A DNA stretch of 64,000 nucleotides from the NCBI RefSeq assembly GCF_016598475.1, contig NZ_JAEMUX010000026.1, forward strand, positions 1 to 64,000, given 5' to 3'. The notes under the pieces are model-generated. The model worked only from the letters and a program-made list of their open reading frames with translations. It ran no database searches and was not told where the DNA came from. This DNA is from Streptomyces adelaidensis. Its GTDB lineage: Bacteria; Actinomycetota; Actinomycetes; Streptomycetales; Streptomycetaceae. Every line of letters starts with the position of its first letter. Position 1 is the first letter of the stretch. Made by a program: the position numbers and the translations under genes. Positions 7,413 to 15,361 of the stretch are shown here, piece after piece.

Positions 7413-8597
7413 ATGCGACCAATGGGTGGGGACCAGGTACTGGCAGCCGTCGAGCACAGCGTCGCGGTGCTGCGGACCGTGGCGGACCGGGACTGGGAAG
7501 GCGTCAAGGCGGGGCGGCTGGAGTGGAGTTGCCGTAGGACGGCGGAGCACATCGCGTCGGATCTGATCGCGTACGCGGGGCAGTTGGCGGGGCGGCCGAC
7601 GCGGCGGTACGTGCCGTTCGAGATCGACATGGCGGAGTGCGAGGACAACGCCGACGTGCTGGAGGTGATCGACGCGACGGGGGCGCTGCTCGCGGCCGCC
7701 GTCCGTACGACTCCGCCCGAGGTGCGCGCGTTCCATCCGTATCCGTTCCGCGCGGCCGACCGTGAGGGGTTCGCGGCGATGGGCGTCGCGGAGGTGCTGC
7801 TGCACACGTACGACATCGCGGAGGGACTGGGGACGACGACGGGGGCGGGGCCGGAGACGGGGCCGGAGGTGGGGACGGAGACGGGGCCGGGGCTCGCGGG
7901 GGCCACGGGTGCCGCGTACGCGCCGCCGCCCGTCGGGCTGTGCGAGTCCGTCCTCGCGCGCCTCTTCCCGCACGTCAGGCCCGGTGACGACCCCTGGGCG
8001 ACGCTGCTGTGGGCCACCGGCCGGGGCGAGCTGCCGGGCCGGGCCCCGGTCACCGAGTGGCGGTGGAGCAACCCGCTGCACATCGACGGCGAGCGCCTCG
8101 TCCTCCAGGGCATCCACCCGGCGGCGGCCGCCGACCTCGCCGAGGGCGGCACCGGCGGCTTCGACTGGATCGTGGGCGGCCCGATCGAGGGCACCCGGAT
8201 CGGGGCCGGGCTGGTCTTCCAGGCGTACGAGGCGGGGGTGCACCGGCCGGAGTGGGGCATGTTCGTCCTGGTCCGCAAGGAGGACGGGCTCGCCGTCGGC
8301 GCGCTCGGCTACCACGGCGCCCCGGACGAGGAGGGCCGCGTCGAGATCGGCTACGACCTCGTCGAGGGGGCGCGCGGCCGGGGTTACGCCACCGAGGCGC
8401 TGCGCACGCTGGCCGGCTGGGCTCGGCGACGGGCCGAGGAGCAGGGGGACGTACGGTCGCTGTTCGCGGTGGTCGACAAGGTCAACACCCCTTCGCAGGG
8501 CGTCGTTTCGCGGGCCGGATTCGACAAGGTGAGCGACGACTGGGGCGACGGGGAGCACGGCGAGCAGTTCGCGTACGAACTCCGTCTGCGCGACTGA
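7413..8597 (+). CDS. two-domain protein: DinB/MPI-like plus GNAT acetyltransferase
   Basis: A 394-residue fusion. Residues about 1-180 resemble the maleylpyruvate isomerase/DinB fold: WSCRRTAEHIASDLIAYAGQ near residue 38 and AEVLLHTYDIAEGL near 125 give the metal-binding His pattern. Residues about 215-390 form a GNAT N-acetyltransferase: LVFQAYE, GALGYHG, the acetyl-CoA loop GARGRGYATEAL, and VNTPSQGVVSRAGF. A Gly-Thr-Pro-Glu repeat forms the linker. The gene starts 20 bases after the MFS gene and is probably cotranscribed, which would fit self-resistance or detoxification by acetylation. Substrate not predictable. Confidence 0.8.
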   Translation: MRPMGGDQVLAAVEHSVAVLRTVADRDWEGVKAGRLEWSCRRTAEHIASDLIAYAGQLAGRPTRRYVPFEIDMAECEDNADVLEVIDATGALLAAAVRTTPPEVRAFHPYPFRAADREGFAAMGVAEVLLHTYDIAEGLGTTTGAGPETGPEVGTETGPGLAGATGAAYAPPPVGLCESVLARLFPHVRPGDDPWATLLWATGRGELPGRAPVTEWRWSNPLHIDGERLVLQGIHPAAAADLAEGGTGGFDWIVGGPIEGTRIGAGLVFQAYEAGVHRPEWGMFVLVRKEDGLAVGALGYHGAPDEEGRVEIGYDLVEGARGRGYATEALRTLAGWARRRAEEQGDVRSLFAVVDKVNTPSQGVVSRAGFDKVSDDWGDGEHGEQFAYELRLRD

Positions 8598-8631
8598 CGT
8601 ACGCCGGGTCCGACCCGGCGTACGTCAGTCG
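8591..8631. terminator. bidirectional terminator
   Basis: A 20-bp perfect inverted repeat with one central base, CGACTGACGTACGCCGGGTC at 8591-8610 and its complement at 8612-8631, lies between convergent genes and overlaps the stop codon of the acetyltransferase fusion. Confidence 0.85.
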
Positions 8632-8644
8632 CCCGCGCGTACGG

Positions 8645-8917
8645 TCACGCCGTCGGCCCCCGCCGCTTCGGCCTCCTCAGCCCCGCCTCCGTGAGCCTGC
8701 GCAGCAGTTCCTTCGGGCCCACCTCCACGGCCCCCGCCCGCACGACGTCCGCGTAGCGGTGGGACGGGATGTCGTAGTGGTCGCGCTCGAAGGCGCGCTC
8801 GGGCACGCCCAACCGGCCGGCGAAGGCGTGCAGTTCCTCGAAGGAGACGTCGCTCACGAGGTGGGACCAGAGCCGCCCGTGCCCCGGCCAGGTGGGCGGG
8901 TCGATGTAGACGGTCAC
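8645..8917 (-). CDS. DUF4031 protein
   Basis: Short protein of 90 residues matching the DUF4031 family: VYIDPPTWPGHGRLWSHLVS at the N-terminus, then DVSFEELHAFAGRLGV and FERDHYDIPSHRYADVV. The pattern recalls a small metal-binding fold with conserved His and Asp, but no function is known. The GTG start at 8917 overlaps the stop of the upstream gene by four bases (GTGA), so translation is probably coupled. Confidence 0.75.
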   Translation of the reverse strand: MTVYIDPPTWPGHGRLWSHLVSDVSFEELHAFAGRLGVPERAFERDHYDIPSHRYADVVRAGAVEVGPKELLRRLTEAGLRRPKRRGPTA

Positions 8918-9309
8918 GGGGACGGCGTCCCGCCCGTGGCGCCCGCGAGCGCCCCCACCGCCGCGACCCGCACGCCCGCCTTGTGGCACACCCACTGCGG
9001 ATCGGGCCCGAGCTCCGGCTCGACATCGAGGGCGTGCGGGTCGCCGGCCTCGCAGACCGGACAGAGGGGCCAGCGGCCGTAGCGCTCCAGCAGGGCGTCC
9101 TGCACGTCCTGGGCGACGAGCCCCGCGACGTACGCCGCCCCGTCCGGCCACTGCTCGACCCACCAGCGGCGCTGTACGACAGACTCCTCGACCATCGACA
9201 CGACGTCCGCCTCGGCGACCCTGCCCGCCACCAGATCGGCGAGGACGAGGGCGCGGGCCGCGTGCAGCGCCTGCTCAAGGGGGCTCACGGGGTCACTGCT
9301 GGGGCTCAT
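8914..9309 (-). CDS. hypothetical protein with C-x2-C motif
   Basis: Protein of 131 residues, conserved-looking but without an assigned function. The middle is helical and acidic (VSMVEESVVQRRWWVEQW), followed by LCPVCEAGDPHAL and a later WVCHKAG, a possible small zinc-binding site. It is the first gene of a two-gene operon with the DUF4031 gene and is divergent from the RpiR-type regulator. The ATG at 9309 lies 38 bases from a large inverted repeat, so this operon may be controlled by that operator. Further upstream codons are open but look non-coding. Confidence 0.65.
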   Translation of the reverse strand: MSPSSDPVSPLEQALHAARALVLADLVAGRVAEADVVSMVEESVVQRRWWVEQWPDGAAYVAGLVAQDVQDALLERYGRWPLCPVCEAGDPHALDVEPELGPDPQWVCHKAGVRVAAVGALAGATGGTPSP

Positions 9310-9347
9310 GCCTCCATTGTGCGCACCCTTGACCTCACCACCGAACA

Positions 9348-9392
9348 GAAAATATCTTTCATGATGTGAGTGATGACGTGAAGGAAATTTTC
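9348..9392 (+). promoter_or_regulatory. putative RpiR-family operator over the regulator start
   Basis: GAAAATATCTTTCA (9348-9361) and TGAAGGAAATTTTC (9379-9392) are inverted copies matching at 12 of 14 positions, 17 bases apart. The AT-rich site covers the regulator's start codon and faces the divergent operon. Confidence 0.65.
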
Positions 9393-10403
9393 GCACCGCC
9401 GGAGGGACGGCCGGTCGAGAGACGACCGATCGAGGGCCGGAACGCGAAGGACGCAAAGGACGCGAAGGACGCAAAGAACGCGAGGGCCGGGAAGGCCGCG
9501 AAACCGGCCCCACTCGCGCCCCCCGCCCCCGCCGCCCTCGCCGCGAAGGTGCGGACGCTGGCCCCGTCGATGACCCGCTCCATGCAGCGGGTCGCGGAGG
9601 CTGTCGCGGGCGACCCGGCGGGCTGCGCGGCGCTCACGGTCACCGGCCTCGCCGAGCTCACCGGCACCAGCGAGGCGACGGTGGTCCGTACCGCCCGCAT
9701 CCTCGGCTACCCCGGCTACCGCGACCTGCGCCTCGCCCTGGCCGGCCTCGCCGCCCACCAGCAGTCGGGCCGCGCGCCCTCGGTGACGGCCGACATCGCG
9801 GTCGACGACCCGCTCCCGGACGTCGTCGCCAAGCTCGCCCACGACGAGCAGCAGACCCTCGCGGACACGGCGGCCGGACTGGACATGGCCCAGCTCGGCT
9901 CGGCGGTCGGCGCGCTCGCCGGGGCCCGCCGCATAGACGTCTACGGCGTCGGGGCGTCCGGCCTGGTCGCCCAGGACCTCACGCAGAAGCTGCTCCGCAT
10001 AGGGCTGATAGCCCAGGCGCACAGCGACCCGCACCTCGCAGTCACCAACGCGGTGCAGCTCCGCGCGAAGGACGTGGCGATCGCGATCACCCACTCCGGT
10101 TCGACGGGCGACGTCATCGAGCCACTGCGGGTCGCCTTCGATCACGGTGCCACGACCATCGCGATCACCGGGCGCCCGGACGGGCCGGTGTCCCAGTACG
10201 CCGATCACGTCCTGACGACGTCCACGGCCCGGGAGAGCGAGCTGCGGCCGGCGGCGATGTCGTCCCGGACGAGTCAGCTGCTGGTGGTGGACTGCCTGTT
10301 CGTCGGGGTCGCGCAACGGACGTACGAGTCGGCGGCGCCGGCGCTGTCCGCGTCGTACGAGGCGTTGGCGCACCGGCACCGCAGCGGCGGGCCCTCGCGG
10401 TAG
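9366..10403 (+). CDS. MurR/RpiR-family transcription regulator
   Basis: Regulator of up to 345 residues. An N-terminal HTH_6 helix-turn-helix (LAELTGTSEATVVRTARILG) is followed by a SIS sugar-phosphate-binding domain (RRIDVYGVGASGLVAQDL and IAITHSGSTGDVIEPL). The neighbour murQ makes N-acetylmuramic acid 6-phosphate or a related sugar phosphate the likely effector. A low-complexity Lys/Ala/Asp extension precedes the HTH, partly from short repeats. GTG codons at 9366 and 9378 are the candidate starts; no Shine-Dalgarno sequence is visible and the operator overlaps both, suggesting a leaderless, autoregulated message. Confidence 0.85.
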   Translation: MSDDVKEIFAPPEGRPVERRPIEGRNAKDAKDAKDAKNARAGKAAKPAPLAPPAPAALAAKVRTLAPSMTRSMQRVAEAVAGDPAGCAALTVTGLAELTGTSEATVVRTARILGYPGYRDLRLALAGLAAHQQSGRAPSVTADIAVDDPLPDVVAKLAHDEQQTLADTAAGLDMAQLGSAVGALAGARRIDVYGVGASGLVAQDLTQKLLRIGLIAQAHSDPHLAVTNAVQLRAKDVAIAITHSGSTGDVIEPLRVAFDHGATTIAITGRPDGPVSQYADHVLTTSTARESELRPAAMSSRTSQLLVVDCLFVGVAQRTYESAAPALSASYEALAHRHRSGGPSR

Positions 10404-10460
10404 ACAGGTCTGGGGACGAACCGCCGTGAACCGCCGTAGTCGTCCGCGGGTTCGTCGTGG

Positions 10461-10490
10461 CTTGTCGCGCGGTTCCCCGCGCCCCTGAAA
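10461..10490. repeat. dispersed GC-rich repeat, half copy
   Basis: CGCGGTTCCCCGCGCCCCTG is one arm of a hairpin repeat that recurs in this window (see 32655 and 54781). It lies between the regulator and murQ. Confidence 0.7.
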
Positions 10491-10537
10491 GCCAAAGCAG
10501 GGCGCTGATCGCACCACCGCACGGAAATTGAACGGAA

Positions 10538-11515
10538 ATGAGTCGCCCCATGCCCTCCCTCCCCTCCCTCCCCTCCTCCGCCAACCACCTCGCCGTACGG
10601 GCCGAGTTGGAGTCGCTGACCACGGAGGCGTTCCGTCCGGAGCTGGCGGACATCGATCAGTTGCCGACCCTCGACATCGCGAAGCTGATGAACACCGAGG
10701 ACGCGGCGGTGCCCACGGCGGTCTCCGCGCAGCTGCCCCTCATCGCGGCGGCGATCGACGCGATCGCCGAGCGGATGGCCCGGGGCGGCCGGCTGATCTA
10801 CGCGGGCGCGGGCACGGCGGGCCGGCTGGGCGTGCTCGACGCGTCGGAGTGCCCGCCGACCTTCAACACGGCCCCTTCCCAGGTCGTGGGCCTGATCGCG
10901 GGCGGCCGGGAGGCCATGGTCACGTCGATCGAGGGCGCGGAGGACTCGGCGGGGCTGGCCAGGACCGACCTCGACGCGCTCGCCCTGACGCCCGACGACA
11001 CGGTGGTCGGCGTCTCCGCGTCCGGCCGCACCCCGTACGCGGTCGGCGCGGTGGAGCACGCGCGCGCGGCCGGCGCCCTGACGGTCGGCCTGTCCTGCAA
11101 CGCGGCCAGCGCGCTCGCGACCGCGGCGGACCACGGCATCGAGATCGTCGTGGGCCCCGAGCTGGTCACCGGCTCGACCCGTCTCAAGGCCGGCACCGCC
11201 CAGAAACTCGTCCTCAACATGCTCTCGACGATCACCATGATCCGCCTCGGCAAGACCTACGGAAACCTCATGGTCGACGTCCGCGCCACCAACGACAAAC
11301 TCCGCGCCCGCTCCCACCGCATCGTCGCCCTCGCCACGGGCGCGACGGACGAGGAGATCGAAACGGCCCTCACCGAATCCAACGGCCAGGTCAAGAACGC
11401 CATCCTGACCCTCCTGAGCGGCACGGACGCCCCCACGGCGACCCGCCTGCTGACGGAGAACGAGGGCCACCTGCGCGCCGCGCTGGCAGCGGCGGGGGCG
11501 GCGCCACGGGCATAG
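10538..11515 (+). CDS. murQ: N-acetylmuramic acid 6-phosphate etherase
   Basis: Enzyme of 325 residues that cleaves the lactyl ether of N-acetylmuramic acid 6-phosphate, giving N-acetylglucosamine 6-phosphate and D-lactate during peptidoglycan recycling. Family signatures are clear: GGRLIYAGAGTAGRLGVLDA, the ECPPTFN segment with its conserved Glu, IAGGREAMVTSIEGAEDS, VVGVSASGRTPYAVGA, and LVTGSTRLKAGTAQK. The product feeds directly into the NagA/NagB route; nagA is 30 kb downstream. It follows the RpiR-type regulator by 134 bases, including a dispersed repeat, so separate transcription is possible. Confidence 0.97.
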   Translation: MSRPMPSLPSLPSSANHLAVRAELESLTTEAFRPELADIDQLPTLDIAKLMNTEDAAVPTAVSAQLPLIAAAIDAIAERMARGGRLIYAGAGTAGRLGVLDASECPPTFNTAPSQVVGLIAGGREAMVTSIEGAEDSAGLARTDLDALALTPDDTVVGVSASGRTPYAVGAVEHARAAGALTVGLSCNAASALATAADHGIEIVVGPELVTGSTRLKAGTAQKLVLNMLSTITMIRLGKTYGNLMVDVRATNDKLRARSHRIVALATGATDEEIETALTESNGQVKNAILTLLSGTDAPTATRLLTENEGHLRAALAAAGAAPRA

Positions 11516-11524
11516 GGTCTCGGC

Positions 11525-11887
11525 ATGTCCTTACGTGTTCGAATGCGGGTAGCCCTGCCGGAAGCGATGCGCGCCCGCGACAAGGCCGCGGTGAGCGCCC
11601 TGCGCACGACGCTCGCCGCGCTGGACAACGCCGAGGCGGTGCCCGTGGACGAGGCCGACTCGCGTGGCCCGGCCCTCGAACTGTCACCGGTCGGCGCCGG
11701 GGCCACCGAGGCGGCCCGACGTGAGCTGAGCGAGGGCGGGGTGGTGGACATCGTGCGCGCCGAGGCCGGCGAACGACTGGAAGCCGCAGCGCGGTTGACC
11801 GCGCCCGCGCACGCCGACCGAGCCGCGCGGCTCCGCGCGGAGGCCGCCGTGCTGCTCCGGTTCCTCGACGGTCACGGGACCCCGTAG
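11525..11887 (+). CDS. YqeY/GatB-tail-like protein, full-length copy
   Basis: Protein of 120 residues of the YqeY-like family, which resembles the tail domain of GatB. It is short and helical, with ALPEAMRARDKAAVSALRTT at the start of the fold. It starts nine bases after murQ and is probably in that operon. From codon 12 onward it belongs to the 1412-bp tandem duplication, so a second copy without the native N-terminus exists at 12970-13299. YqeY proteins are suspected tRNA-binding or amidotransferase-related factors; the function is unknown. Confidence 0.75.
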   Translation: MSLRVRMRVALPEAMRARDKAAVSALRTTLAALDNAEAVPVDEADSRGPALELSPVGAGATEAARRELSEGGVVDIVRAEAGERLEAAARLTAPAHADRAARLRAEAAVLLRFLDGHGTP

Positions 11888-11931
11888 GAAACGGCGGAGC
11901 CGTCTACCGGGCAGGGCTTCGGCGTAGTCGT

Positions 11932-12207
11932 GTGACGCCCTGGCCGCGCCGGAGCCCGATCAGCATCCTGGCCATCGCCGTTCTGGCCGTCACCCGCGCC
12001 CGCACCGCGACTGCCACCATGGCCGTCGGCCTCATCCCGATCAGCGCACGCGAGCCGCTGGCCATCCTGCGGGCAACCGCCCCGCCCCCGCTCCGCCACG
12101 ACATCGGCCATGTCCCGCACCGGTCCGTCCGGCGACGCCGTCACCAAGCCATCGCGCAAGCCTGTCACCGGCGCTGGAACGACATCACCGCCACCGCGAC
12201 CACCTGA
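11932..12207 (+). pseudogene. possible transposase C-terminal remnant (copy 1)
   Basis: An open frame of 91 codons with GC-rich third positions, hence coding-like. It ends in RRRRHQAIAQACHRRWNDIT, which recalls the C-terminal tails of some actinobacterial transposases. There is no ribosome site, no catalytic motif and no terminal inverted repeats. An identical copy lies at 13344-13619. Weakly supported. Confidence 0.25.
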
Positions 12208-12455
12208 CACCACCATGACGATCAGGAACTACAGCTGCCGGGACAGAGGCGTCATCGCTTGCCGGGAAAACGTTCGTTACGTACCCCAGACCACAGCTTG
12301 ACGGCCGCGAGCAATTGCCACATGATCAAATCGAGACTGGAATGCCCACGGTCGTTGCCCGTGACCTGAGTTGAACTCGGAAAAGGTCGCGTCAACGAGG
12401 AAGGGCGCCAGCACTTTCAAAGGTACTGAAGAGATCGCGTGAAGAAAGGAAGCAC

Positions 12456-12746
12456 ATGTTTCGCATGCGTTATAAGGCCGCGGGTGTAGCGCTCGCCGCA
12501 GCACTCATCGGCGGCATCGCCCTCGCTACCCCCGCCTCCGCCGCTGAGCTCGGAGAAGTGGGGGTCAGCGCGACAACAGAAGAAGCGAGCGCATCTTGGG
12601 GGGCCGGCTGGGACAAGTGCCGGGCCACGTACCCCTCAACAAAGTCGATCAGGCGGGGCCCGAGTAACGTAGGAGCGGACGAGAGCGGCGCAAACGTAAA
12701 GTGGCTTACCTATTGGACGTGCTACGACACCACGAATGCCACCTGA
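12456..12746 (+). CDS. small secreted protein, copy 1
   Basis: Precursor of 96 residues. A signal peptide (RYKAAGVALAAALIGGIALA) ends at TPASA-AELGE, leaving a mature chain of about 66 residues. The mature part has WGAGWDKCRATYPSTKSIRR, then a variable segment, then TYWTCY. Its two Cys residues could form one disulfide. AAAGGAAG upstream of the ATG is a good ribosome site. The paralogue at 13868 is nearly identical up to the variable segment. I do not recognise the family. A secreted effector, inhibitor or surface peptide is possible; none is shown. Confidence 0.8.
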   Translation: MFRMRYKAAGVALAAALIGGIALATPASAAELGEVGVSATTEEASASWGAGWDKCRATYPSTKSIRRGPSNVGADESGANVKWLTYWTCYDTTNAT

Positions 12747-12834
12747 TTCCGCGAGGCCGCCGACCCACTGTCGAGGTCTCTTGGTCACGTGACGTTGGAA
12801 GATCCAGCAGCGCTTCGGCGTAGTCGTGGCCTGA

Positions 12835-13299
12835 GTGGGTCTTCCCGATGTGTGTCGGCGGTGGCCGGACGCGGGACAGGCACGAGCTGCCGAGATCATG
12901 TGGGTGTCGGGTCCAGTGACCCCTACGGAAGCCCGTGCCTGTCGGCGTATCCTCTCCGATGCCGCCCGTCCGGAAGCGATGCGCGCCCGCGACAAGGCCG
13001 CGGTGAGCGCCCTGCGCACGACGCTCGCCGCGCTGGACAACGCCGAGGCGGTGCCCGTGGACGAGGCCGACTCGCGTGGCCCGGCCCTCGAACTGTCACC
13101 GGTCGGCGCCGGGGCCACCGAGGCGGCCCGACGTGAGCTGAGCGAGGGCGGGGTGGTGGACATCGTGCGCGCCGAGGCCGGCGAACGACTGGAAGCCGCA
13201 GCGCGGTTGACCGCGCCCGCGCACGCCGACCGAGCCGCGCGGCTCCGCGCGGAGGCCGCCGTGCTGCTCCGGTTCCTCGACGGTCACGGGACCCCGTAG
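12835..13299 (+). pseudogene. YqeY-like copy 2, 5'-truncated chimera
   Basis: The duplication joint at about 12970 replaces the first 11 YqeY codons with unrelated upstream sequence. The frame happens to stay open, giving a chimeric reading frame (for example from the ATG at 12898) that continues into the intact YqeY-like remainder. No recognisable ribosome site precedes it. It is probably non-functional, though an expressed chimera cannot be excluded. Confidence 0.7.
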
Positions 13300-13343
13300 G
13301 AAACGGCGGAGCCGTCTACCGGGCAGGGCTTCGGCGTAGTCGT

Positions 13344-13619
13344 GTGACGCCCTGGCCGCGCCGGAGCCCGATCAGCATCCTGGCCATCGCCGTTCTGGCC
13401 GTCACCCGCGCCCGCACCGCGACTGCCACCATGGCCGTCGGCCTCATCCCGATCAGCGCACGCGAGCCGCTGGCCATCCTGCGGGCAACCGCCCCGCCCC
13501 CGCTCCGCCACGACATCGGCCATGTCCCGCACCGGTCCGTCCGGCGACGCCGTCACCAAGCCATCGCGCAAGCCTGTCACCGGCGCTGGAACGACATCAC
13601 CGCCACCGCGACCACCTGA
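13344..13619 (+). pseudogene. possible transposase C-terminal remnant (copy 2)
   Basis: Identical to the frame at 11932-12207, duplicated with unit 2. The same caveats apply. Confidence 0.25.
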
Positions 13620-13867
13620 CACCACCATGACGATCAGGAACTACAGCTGCCGGGACAGAGGCGTCATCGCTTGCCGGGAAAACGTTCGTTACGTACCCCA
13701 GTCCACAGCTTGACGGCCGCGAGCAATTGCCACATGATCAAATCGAGACTGGAATGCCCACGGTCGTTGCCCGTGACCTGAGTTGAACTCGGAAAAGGTC
13801 GCGTCAACGAGGAAGGGCGCCAGCACTTTCAAAGGTACTGAAGAGATCGCGTGAAGAAAGGAAGCAC

Positions 13868-14155
13868 ATGTTTCGCATGCGTTATAAGGCCGCGGGTGTA
13901 GCGCTCGCCGCAGCACTCATCGGCGGCATCGCCCTCGCTACCCCCGCCTCCGCCGCTGAGCTCGGAGAGGTGAGGGTCAGCGCGACAACAGAAGAAGCGA
14001 GCGCATCTTGGGGGGCCGGCTGGGACAAGTGCCGGGCCACGTACCCCTCAACAAAGTCGATCAGGCGGGGCCCGAATTACGGAGTAGGGCAGACCGGCGC
14101 AGCCGCACAGTGGAATACCTATTGGACGTGCTACAACACCACGAACGCCACCTGA
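13868..14155 (+). CDS. small secreted protein, copy 2
   Basis: Precursor of 95 residues with the same signal peptide, ribosome site and upstream 240 bases as copy 1. Early changes are limited to Gly to Arg in the first mature residues. After IRRGP the sequence becomes NYGVGQTGAAAQWNTYWTCY, against SNVGADESGANVKWLTYWTC in copy 1, with an in-frame one-codon length difference. Both Cys residues are kept. The paralogue pair suggests selection or recombination acting on the C-terminal half of the mature protein. Confidence 0.8.
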   Translation: MFRMRYKAAGVALAAALIGGIALATPASAAELGEVRVSATTEEASASWGAGWDKCRATYPSTKSIRRGPNYGVGQTGAAAQWNTYWTCYNTTNAT

Positions 14156-14566
14156 TTCCGCGAGGCCGCCGACCCACTGTCGAGGTCTCTTGGTCACGTG
14201 ACGTTGGAAGATCCAGCAGCGCTTCGGCGTAGTCGTGGCCTGAGTGGGTCTTCCCGATGTGTGTCGGCGGTGGCCCGGACGCGGGACAGGCACGAGCTGC
14301 CGAGATCATGTGGGTGTCGGGTCCAATGACCCCTACGGAAGCCCGTGCCTGTCGGCGTATCCTCTCCGATGCCGCCCGTCCTTGACCAACTCCGTGACCA
14401 GCCTGATGCCGCACCGCACCGGCCACGCGATCCCCCTCGGCCCTCTCACCGGTCACCACGGCTCAGCAACTCTCTGCCGTCGCCGGGCACGATCTCACGC
14501 CCCCACAACCCCACATCAAGATCGAGAAGTTGTTTCTCGACAGACCCCTGCTCTACCGGGCCCGGA
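14156..14566. other. end of duplication and unassigned sequence
   Basis: 14156-14382 is the tail of duplication unit 2. The following 184 bases before the leftward membrane-protein gene contain a short coding-like stretch (HIKIEKLFLDRPLLYRARIT on the plus strand, about 14512-14573) without start or stop context. No gene is called. Confidence 0.4.
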
Positions 14567-15361
14567 TCACCAGCGCCATATCCATCTCGGGCGGCGGCCC
14601 GCCCGCCCTTCCCAGACGCGGCAGGCGGCCTCCCACTCCTTGCGGGCCTTCGCCCGGTCCGGGATCAGGGACACGGCCAGCTGGTCGCGCTCACGTTCTT
14701 TCTCCGCCTTCCGCTCGGCCGTCTCCGCCTGGAGTTCGCGGAGCCGGACCTTGATGTCCGCTGCCCGCTGCTCGCGGTCCTTTCGGTATTCGGCATCGCG
14801 CAGCACCGCGGCGTTGATCTGCTTGACGAAACCCGTGACGTCTCTCTTGTCGGGCCGCGGATACTCGACGCTGTCCCTGCCTTTTGGCCAGGTCACAGTT
14901 ATGGAACCGCGATCGCTGTTCAAAACGGCCTTGGCCTTGAGCCCTTGCAGGGGAAGTTCCCGGCGGACCCGCTCAGGCAGCGACTGCTTCCCCTCCGGCG
15001 GCCTGATCACGAGACGCAGGGCGTGCTCGTACAACACCAGGTCGCCGAGCCTGCAACGCTCGTCGCCCGGGACATCGCGGAGCAGCTTCTTTCGTTCCTC
15101 CTCCAGCGCCTCGGCCTCCTTCCGTCCTTCCCGTCCGACGGCCGTGACACCGTTGTTGGCCTGTCTGATCTTTCGACGGCGCTGCCCCTCCACCGCACGC
15201 CTGCGCAGCCGCGTCTTGTGCAACTCCCGCCGCGTGTCGGCGTGTTCCGGATCGAAGGCGTAGCGCCAGCGGCCCCACCGGAACGGGTAGAGCAGTACCT
15301 GCCTGCCCACCAGGGCGGCCACGACCGCGACCGGCAACAACGACAAGACAACGATCTCCAC
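14567..15361 (-). CDS. membrane-anchored coiled-coil protein
   Basis: Protein of 264 residues. One N-terminal hydrophobic segment (residues about 2-22, IVVLSLLPVAVVAALVG) anchors it, followed by a strongly charged cytoplasmic part. A helical Arg/Lys/Glu-rich stretch (about 45-90), a compact globular middle, and a long coiled coil rich in Arg, Glu and Lys (about 180-250) follow. I see no catalytic motif. The GTG at 15361 is preceded by GGGGGAAGG with seven bases of spacing. It is monocistronic with no informative neighbours and may be a scaffold or envelope-associated protein, but the function is unknown. Confidence 0.7.
   Translation of the reverse strand: MEIVVLSLLPVAVVAALVGRQVLLYPFRWGRWRYAFDPEHADTRRELHKTRLRRRAVEGQRRRKIRQANNGVTAVGREGRKEAEALEEERKKLLRDVPGDERCRLGDLVLYEHALRLVIRPPEGKQSLPERVRRELPLQGLKAKAVLNSDRGSITVTWPKGRDSVEYPRPDKRDVTGFVKQINAAVLRDAEYRKDREQRAADIKVRLRELQAETAERKAEKERERDQLAVSLIPDRAKARKEWEAACRVWEGRAGRRPRWIWRW

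Larger units (their letters stand above)
11558..12969. repeat. tandem duplication, unit 1 (1412 bp)
   Basis: Begins inside the YqeY-like gene and runs past the first secreted-protein gene. Unit 2 repeats it directly at a constant offset of 1412. The units are almost identical except for a cluster of changes near the 3' end of the secreted-protein gene (12663-12740). The junction shares only CC with the flanks, suggesting illegitimate recombination. Confidence 0.95.
12970..14382. repeat. tandem duplication, unit 2
   Basis: Direct second copy of 11558-12969. Outside the variable part of the secreted-protein gene I count only about five differences, including one extra C at about 14274. The right boundary is where GCCGCCCGTCC continues into TTGACC instead of GGAAGC. 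Confidence 0.95.

Noticed and set aside
8591..8631. Long perfect palindrome as an operator
   Set aside because: It lies between convergent gene ends and overlaps a stop codon; a bidirectional terminator explains it better.
11872..12216. 114-codon minus-strand frame, also duplicated at 13284
   Set aside because: Composition is less coding-like than the plus-strand frame and no start signal is present. Duplication alone does not make it a gene.
11558..14382. Composite transposon as cause of the duplication
   Set aside because: No terminal inverted repeats, intact transposase or target-site duplication; the joint shows only a two-base CC overlap.
14382..14566. Coding-like stretch after the duplication
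   Set aside because: About 20 plausible codons without start, stop context or homology that I can name; too little to call a gene.
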